Assembly (NCBI GenBank): GCA_943704495.1 | Contig: CALSCR010003454.1 | Coordinates: 1 to 22,638 of the forward strand | Reading direction: 5' to 3' | From: Pigoraptor chileana | Taxonomy: Eukaryota > Opisthokonta > Filasterea | Length of the DNA stretch: 22,638 nt | In this document: positions 18,577 to 22,638 of the stretch, piece after piece | Position numbering within the stretch: position 1 is the stretch's first letter | Layout of the letters: the number at the start of each line of letters is the position of its first letter | Notes under the pieces: generated by a model | The model's input: the letters and a program-made list of their open reading frames with translations, nothing else | Database searches by the model: none | Told to the model about the DNA's origin: nothing | Translations under genes and position numbers: made by a program

Positions 18577-19211
18577 TCATTTTCCAACATTGATAACATG
18601 GTTATCTACAAAGTCTCCGAGGTCAAACTCCCGCGGCTCCCACGTGCCGTGCAAGAGATCGACAGATTCAGTTAATGCCCACGCATAAGCAGTCGCTTCC
18701 ACAACGCCGACATCGGTGCGACACGCAACGGCCACCTTTACATACTCCTGCGTTAACAAATGTGATTCCAACCACGTTGAATATATCACCCATGACAGTA
18801 GTTTGGCAACATGCGCACATGCCAGACATGGACCCACGTGGCCCTCGTAATGGTCCAGTTTCGCAGCTTCCTCTTGAGACACTCTCACGATGAACCCCGA
18901 TACACTTGCACCTTCTGTTGGTGCTATGGCGGGATATTCTCGCCGGTCAATCTTGAAGCGGTGGTACCCCTGCAGATGTATGTGAAAAGATGCTGAGTAC
19001 GCCCACAAGCCATGACACGCCACACAGACACACACAAACACAATATACAACATACTCCATATCCTTCCTGTCCACACTCTCATCAACGCATTAGCACTCT
19101 GCCCACCTCGACAACAGCAGACTGGAATTCAGGCACACGGCCAATTACTTTACGGATGACCTCCGGGTACATAAGCGTCCCATATACAAACAATGCAAGC
19201 ACCGTCTTCAT
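18577..19211 (-). CDS. AIG2-like / gamma-glutamylcyclotransferase-like protein
   Basis: Three exons join in phase 0 to 135 residues: 19211-19107, 18969-18838 and 18747-18577. The N-terminus reads MKTVLALFVYGTLMYPEVI, with the YGTL motif that lines the active site of the fold. GYHRFKI and YPAIAP follow, then VSGFIVRV and LDHYEG with Glu77 at the place of the catalytic acid, and VEATAYAW near residue 100. This is the full pattern of the AIG2 family (GGCT-like fold). Members release 5-oxoproline from gamma-glutamyl compounds, or have unknown substrates; the exact substrate cannot be read here. The length is somewhat below the usual 150-180. Introns are 137 and 90 bases with donors GTGGGC and GTGGGT. 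It is head-to-head with malate dehydrogenase and tail-to-tail with the methyltransferase gene. Confidence 0.9.
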
Positions 19212-19458
19212 CTTTTTATAGTATTACAAAGAATTCGCTTAGAATGCAGCATACGATGCATACATTCATGTCATACAGTCGATGGCATGTGTTTTTTGTG
19301 CCTCATAGCCGTTCAGTAATGGTTTTCACAGTCACGTGCGTAATTAGCGAGCTCTCGGTGGGAAGTTTGAAGAATGTTTGCGAGGCCTCGCATTATATCA
19401 CGCCACGCCCACACTTGACAGTGACATCAGCTGGCAACACTCACATCTCAGTACTCGT

Positions 19459-19500
19459 TCTCTCTCTCTCTCTCACAACACACGCACACACACACACACA
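19459..19500 (+). repeat. (CT)n-(CA)n compound microsatellite
   Basis: A CT run of about eight units passes into a CA run of about ten units with one interruption. It lies in the two-way promoter region of the AIG2-like and malate dehydrogenase genes. Confidence 0.9.
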
Positions 19501-19731
19501 TTCCGGCCCTTCTTTTCCAGTGTCCGCTGCCCCGCCGCCCCACTGCACTGTTAGCGTGTCGCTGAGTCCACAAATAACAAGGGTCATCATGCTCAATTCA
19601 TCATTCGAAACAAAAACACACGTTTTGACGTCGCCTCTTCACAACAAGGTGCGTTTGATAATGCTTGCAAATGCCAGCAGCCAGATGTCACACGGACTTT
19701 GCGCTCTTTTGAAACATATTTCTCTTTCTTT

Positions 19732-19780
19732 GGAGTCCATGGGTATTAGCGCCTAAGACGCTGACTTGAATCCTGCATCT
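19732..19780 (+). repeat. dispersed hairpin repeat, copy C
   Basis: GGAGTCC at 19732-19738, then eight bases, then stem AGCG/CGCT (19748-19751 with 19759-19762, extended by a T-G pair) around the 7-base loop CCTAAGA, two bases and TTGAATCCT at 19766-19774. It shares GGAGTCCATGG and AGCGCCTA with the copy at 2825-2869, almost 17 kb away. It ends about 80 bases before the malate dehydrogenase start codon. Confidence 0.75.
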
Positions 19781-19857
19781 TGGGAAAGGTATCTCTATAT
19801 TGTTATTAACTTTTCATGGCTTTACACACATTTTCCGGTGTGCGTCACAGTCCGAAA

Positions 19858-22201
19858 ATGCTTTCTTCCGTTTCCCGCATCTCGCGCCGCGGCTTCCACA
19901 GCTCGCGTGCCGTAAGTATTCTCTCGCAGCACTTATTTAAGCATGCAATTCCATCACAGCGGAATGCTTGATGATGGAAGACTTGCGTCACTCACATTCG
20001 ATGCTTTTGCATACTTTTGCGATGCGATTCTGGGCCGTGCACACAATGATCAGGAAGCCTTCAAGGTTGCCGTTCTCGGCGCTGCCGGTGGCATTGGCCA
20101 GCCCCTGTCGCTTCTCTGCAAGCAGGATCCCGCCATCAAGCACCTCGCTCTGTACGACATTGCCAACATGCCCGGAGTTGCGGCTGACCTTAGCCACATC
20201 AATTCGCCTGCCAAGGTATATGACGTGGATGCGATTTTCTGCATCTCTGTGTGCTTGGTTTGGCGAAATATTCTCACAAGTGGAGACGTGTAAAATGGCC
20301 GAACATCATTGTTGCATGAAGTAAGTTTAGCTTTTTTGTTTTTGCACAGCACATTTCCAGTGATTGTTCCGAGGAATGACACGCCATGCAACACCAATGC
20401 GCCACCATCCATCCATCCACACACACACACACACACACACACACAATGTACGCATCTCAGATTACGGCGCACCAGGGACCCGACAGCCTTGCCGCGTGCG
20501 TCAAGGACAGCGATGTCATTGTGATCCCCGCCGGTGTGCCCCGCAAGCCCGGTATGACCCGCGATGATCTGTTCAACACGAACGCGTCGATTGTCGCCAA
20601 GCTTGCCGAGGTGCGTGTTCTTGATCACTCGTCGCTTGTTTGCTTTGAGTGTTTTTTTAATTTATTGGCATCATTTGTTTGTGTTTTGAGTGATGTAGCA
20701 TGCTTGTTCTCTCGTTTTTCACTTGTTTGTATTTTGTGTGTGTGCGTGTGCGTGTGAGTATGGGCGTGTGCGTGTGCGTATGTGCTGTGTGTGTGTGTGT
20801 GAGTATGTGTGGTGTTGTGTGTGTGCGTGTATGTGTGTGACGTTGCTTTGTTGATCCCTGACCGGCACCCCACTCTGATCCACCACACGTGCAGGCCTGC
20901 GCCAAGCACGCCCCCAAGGCCTTCATCTGCATCATTTCAAACCCCGTTAATTCGACGGTCCCCATCACGGCCGAGATCTACAAGAAGAACGGCGTGTACG
21001 ACCCCAAGCGCGTCTTTGGCGTCACCACCCTCGACATTGTCCGCGCGAACATGTTCGTCGCCGAGGCTGCCGTGAGTGTCCCTTCTTTCTTTGATCTTGA
21101 TCTTGTGGAGTCCATTTGCATTATACGCACACCTACTTTTTTGATCCCACAACTCGTCCACTTTAATTCATACCGCTGTTTGCATGCACACACAGGGCCT
21201 TGACGTTGCGTCTGTTGAGATCCCCGTCATCGGTGGTCATGCCGGCGTCACCATCCTCCCCCTCATCTCGCGGGTATGTACGGGCAAATGGCATTATTCC
21301 ATGGCATAACGCATTTTTCATGCCTTGTGCTCGTGCGTATACCTGTTTGAGTGCATGAGTTTGCCTGTGCGTATGTCTGTTTCTGTGCCCCATGGTCTCG
21401 AATTGGCGCTGGCGGTTCTTGCCCATTGCATTTAGATTTGTTGAATGTAGAACGAGGTCGAATCGAATATTTTGACGCGCTTTCTCTTGATTGTCTCTGT
21501 AATGCGTCCACTGTGTCTCACCACCACACGCCACACGCCACAACACACATGCTCGTCTGATATGTGAGCGCAGGAGAAGAGGCAGAAGTTCTCTCCCGAG
21601 GTAATTGACAAGCTCACCAACCGCATCGCCAATGCCGGCACTGAGGTCGTCGAGGCCAAGGCTGGCGCCGGATCCGCGACGTTGTCGATGGCATACGCTG
21701 GATACCGCTTCACCAACAGCCTTCTCAGGGTGAGTGCGTTTGGTGTGTGTATGTGTGTGTGTTTGTTTGTTTTTTTACGTTTGGCGTGTGCGCGCGTATT
21801 TATTCGCACGTTGAATGCACTCACTGTGCCGTCGCCATTGCCATTGTGTCGGTGGACACCCCATTTGGTTGTTGTTGCAGTGCTTGTTATTGTGTGGCCT
21901 GGTGGGACGTGTGAATAATGGCGCCTATTGTATCACTTGGGTTGTGTGATCTGTGCATGTCTCGGCAAGGGACGATCTTTCTGTGCGGCTGCTGTTTGTA
22001 CGTGCCATTCTCTACTCCACCCTCATTTTTTACTTCTGCTTGTTTGCGTTTATTTTGCATCCCCACCCACAACGAACGACGCATGAATGCTGTGATGTTG
22101 CGCAGGCCAAGAGGGGCGACAAGAACGTTGTCGAGTGCGCGTTTGTCGAGTCGAAGGTCAACCCAGAGGTTCCTTACTTTGCAAGCCCCCTCCGCCTCGG
22201 G
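19858..22201 (+). CDS. MDH: malate dehydrogenase, probably mitochondrial (3' end outside the window)
   Basis: Seven exons are visible: 19858-19911, 20054-20215, 20461-20610, 20895-21071, 21196-21273, 21574-21729 and 22106-22201, giving 291 residues. Exon 1 is a leader, [18 protein letters not shown], basic with Ser and no acid, typical of mitochondrial import. The NAD site GAAGGIGQP follows at residues 27-35, substrate arginines in VPRKPGMTR (Arg100, Arg106), [19 protein letters not shown] (Asp169, Arg172) and [12 protein letters not shown] (His196); Asp169 and His196 form the catalytic pair. The enzyme converts malate and oxaloacetate with NAD in the citric acid cycle. It is the mitochondrial/proteobacterial class. 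Every intron (124 to 376 bases) is in phase 0. A GTGAGT donor at 22202 opens an intron, and about 40 C-terminal residues lie beyond the window. A hydrogenosome-like organelle cannot be excluded. Confidence 0.95.
20420..20445 (+). repeat. (CA)n microsatellite near a 3' splice site
   Basis: About twelve CA units within intron 20216-20460 of malate dehydrogenase, ending 15 bases before the acceptor at 20459-20460. The run takes the place of the usual pyrimidine tract. Confidence 0.9.
20734..20838 (+). repeat. (GT/GC)n alternating purine-pyrimidine tract
   Basis: About 105 bases of GTGTGC, GTGTGT and GTATGT units inside the intron 20611-20894 of malate dehydrogenase. Purines and pyrimidines alternate almost throughout, as in sequences able to adopt Z-DNA. 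Confidence 0.85.
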
Positions 22202-22565
22202 GTGAGTTTCCATTTTCCGTCTTAGTGTGATCCTTTTGTGGTGGAGTGCGCGTGACTGTCTTGAATTCTTCTGTCTCCAATACTGCCATATTGATCCGTG
22301 CGTGTGCATAATATATATATATATATATATATATATTTGTGTGTGTGTGTTTGTGTGTGTGCATGTGAGGTGACTCAATTGCGGTGGACACCGATGCGTC
22401 AGTGACTTCGCAGTCGAGGTTCATTGCGGCCTCGGGTTCGAGTGTGCTATTGGCCCATGCCGTCATTGCTGTTTGTTTTTGTGTACGCCTGAGTGGTGAA
22501 GCGCTGATTGTGCTCACATAGTGTCTCACATTCGCTCTCTTGTCCCGGCCGGCTCCCGCCTACCC

Positions 22566-22638
<73 letters not shown>
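22202..22638 (+). other. intron sequence to the window edge, with (AT)n and (CA)n runs
   Basis: After the GTGAGT donor at 22202 no further malate dehydrogenase exon is found. An AT run of about 13 units lies at 22309-22336 and is followed by GT units. A plus-strand open frame from about 22374 to 22522 has no match to the missing enzyme end. From 22568 a perfect CA run of about 35 units reaches the last base of the window. Confidence 0.6.
22568..22638 (+). repeat. (CA)n microsatellite at the window end
   Basis: About 35 uninterrupted CA units run to the last base. The true length is unknown. Runs like this often stop short-read assemblies, so the window end may be a contig end. Confidence 0.95.

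Larger units (their letters stand above)
19212..19857. promoter_or_regulatory. head-to-head region between the AIG2-like and malate dehydrogenase genes
   Basis: These 646 bases separate two start codons. They contain a GTCACGTGCG E-box at 19331-19340, a CT then CA microsatellite at 19459-19500 and a copy of the dispersed hairpin repeat at 19732-19780 about 80 bases before the malate dehydrogenase start. An open frame on the plus strand covers 19193-19756 but has a simple-sequence composition and no family pattern. No TATA box could be fixed. Confidence 0.5.

Noticed and set aside
19193-19756. A 187-codon plus-strand frame before malate dehydrogenase
   Set aside because: It covers CT and CA microsatellites and the hairpin repeat, does not begin at a convincing start and overlaps the AIG2 start region. 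Composition is that of spacer DNA.
22374-22522. A further malate dehydrogenase exon
   Set aside because: The open frame encodes no residues that fit the missing C-terminal helix of the enzyme, and no suitable donor follows.
1-22638. CRISPR arrays, rRNA, and viral or transposon genes
   Set aside because: The tandem repeats are simple microsatellites without spacers. I saw no reverse transcriptase, integrase, transposase, capsid or envelope pattern in any frame, and no rRNA-like sequence.

Overview
The window is nuclear DNA from an intron-rich single-celled eukaryote (protist) that I cannot place in a named lineage. The signs are GT-AG introns of about 90 to 384 bases with pyrimidine tracts, codon-matched exon junctions in almost every gene, abundant CA/GT/GA microsatellites, a ribosomal P1 protein with the GFGLFD tail, and a malate dehydrogenase with a short basic leader that looks mitochondrial. 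I see no bacterial operons, rRNA, tRNA, CRISPR array or viral element.

Seven protein genes lie in strict strand alternation. From left to right: (1) plus, about 125-2400, the 3' part of a long Q/M-rich disordered protein; (2) minus, 5443-3786, a NYN-domain nuclease-like protein followed by CCCH and CCHC zinc motifs; (3) plus, 6907-9500, a nine-exon four-CBS protein of the AMPK-gamma/SNF4 type; (4) minus, 10946-9900, ribosomal stalk protein P1 in four exons, the last 14 bases long; (5) plus, 11517-18386, a 2123-residue TARBP1/Trm3-type tRNA 2'-O-methyltransferase with one exon of 5061 bases; (6) minus, 19211-18577, an AIG2/gamma-glutamylcyclotransferase-like protein in three exons; (7) plus, 19858 to beyond the right edge, malate dehydrogenase with at least seven exons, all introns in phase 0.

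Because strands alternate, the spaces are in turn tail-to-tail (2401-3785, 9501-9899, 18387-18576) and head-to-head (5444-6906, 10947-11516, 19212-19857). The head-to-head spaces are probable two-way promoters. The one between the NYN and CBS genes holds an unusual cluster of GTAAC/GTTAC and TGTGCCG motifs. A small dispersed repeat, made of GAGTCC, a 5-bp stem with a 7-base loop, two bases and TTGAATCCT, occurs in three matching copies plus one variant, in two different intergenic regions.

The genes form no single pathway. They are housekeeping functions: translation (P1, tRNA methylation), RNA turnover (NYN-CCCH, by inference), energy sensing (four-CBS protein), central metabolism (malate dehydrogenase) and glutathione-type chemistry (AIG2-like, by family only). 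The strongest candidates for something undescribed are the tRNA-arm-like dispersed repeat and the motif cluster at 5665-6416. Exon joins were done by hand from splice sites and protein-family patterns; RNA evidence would settle them.
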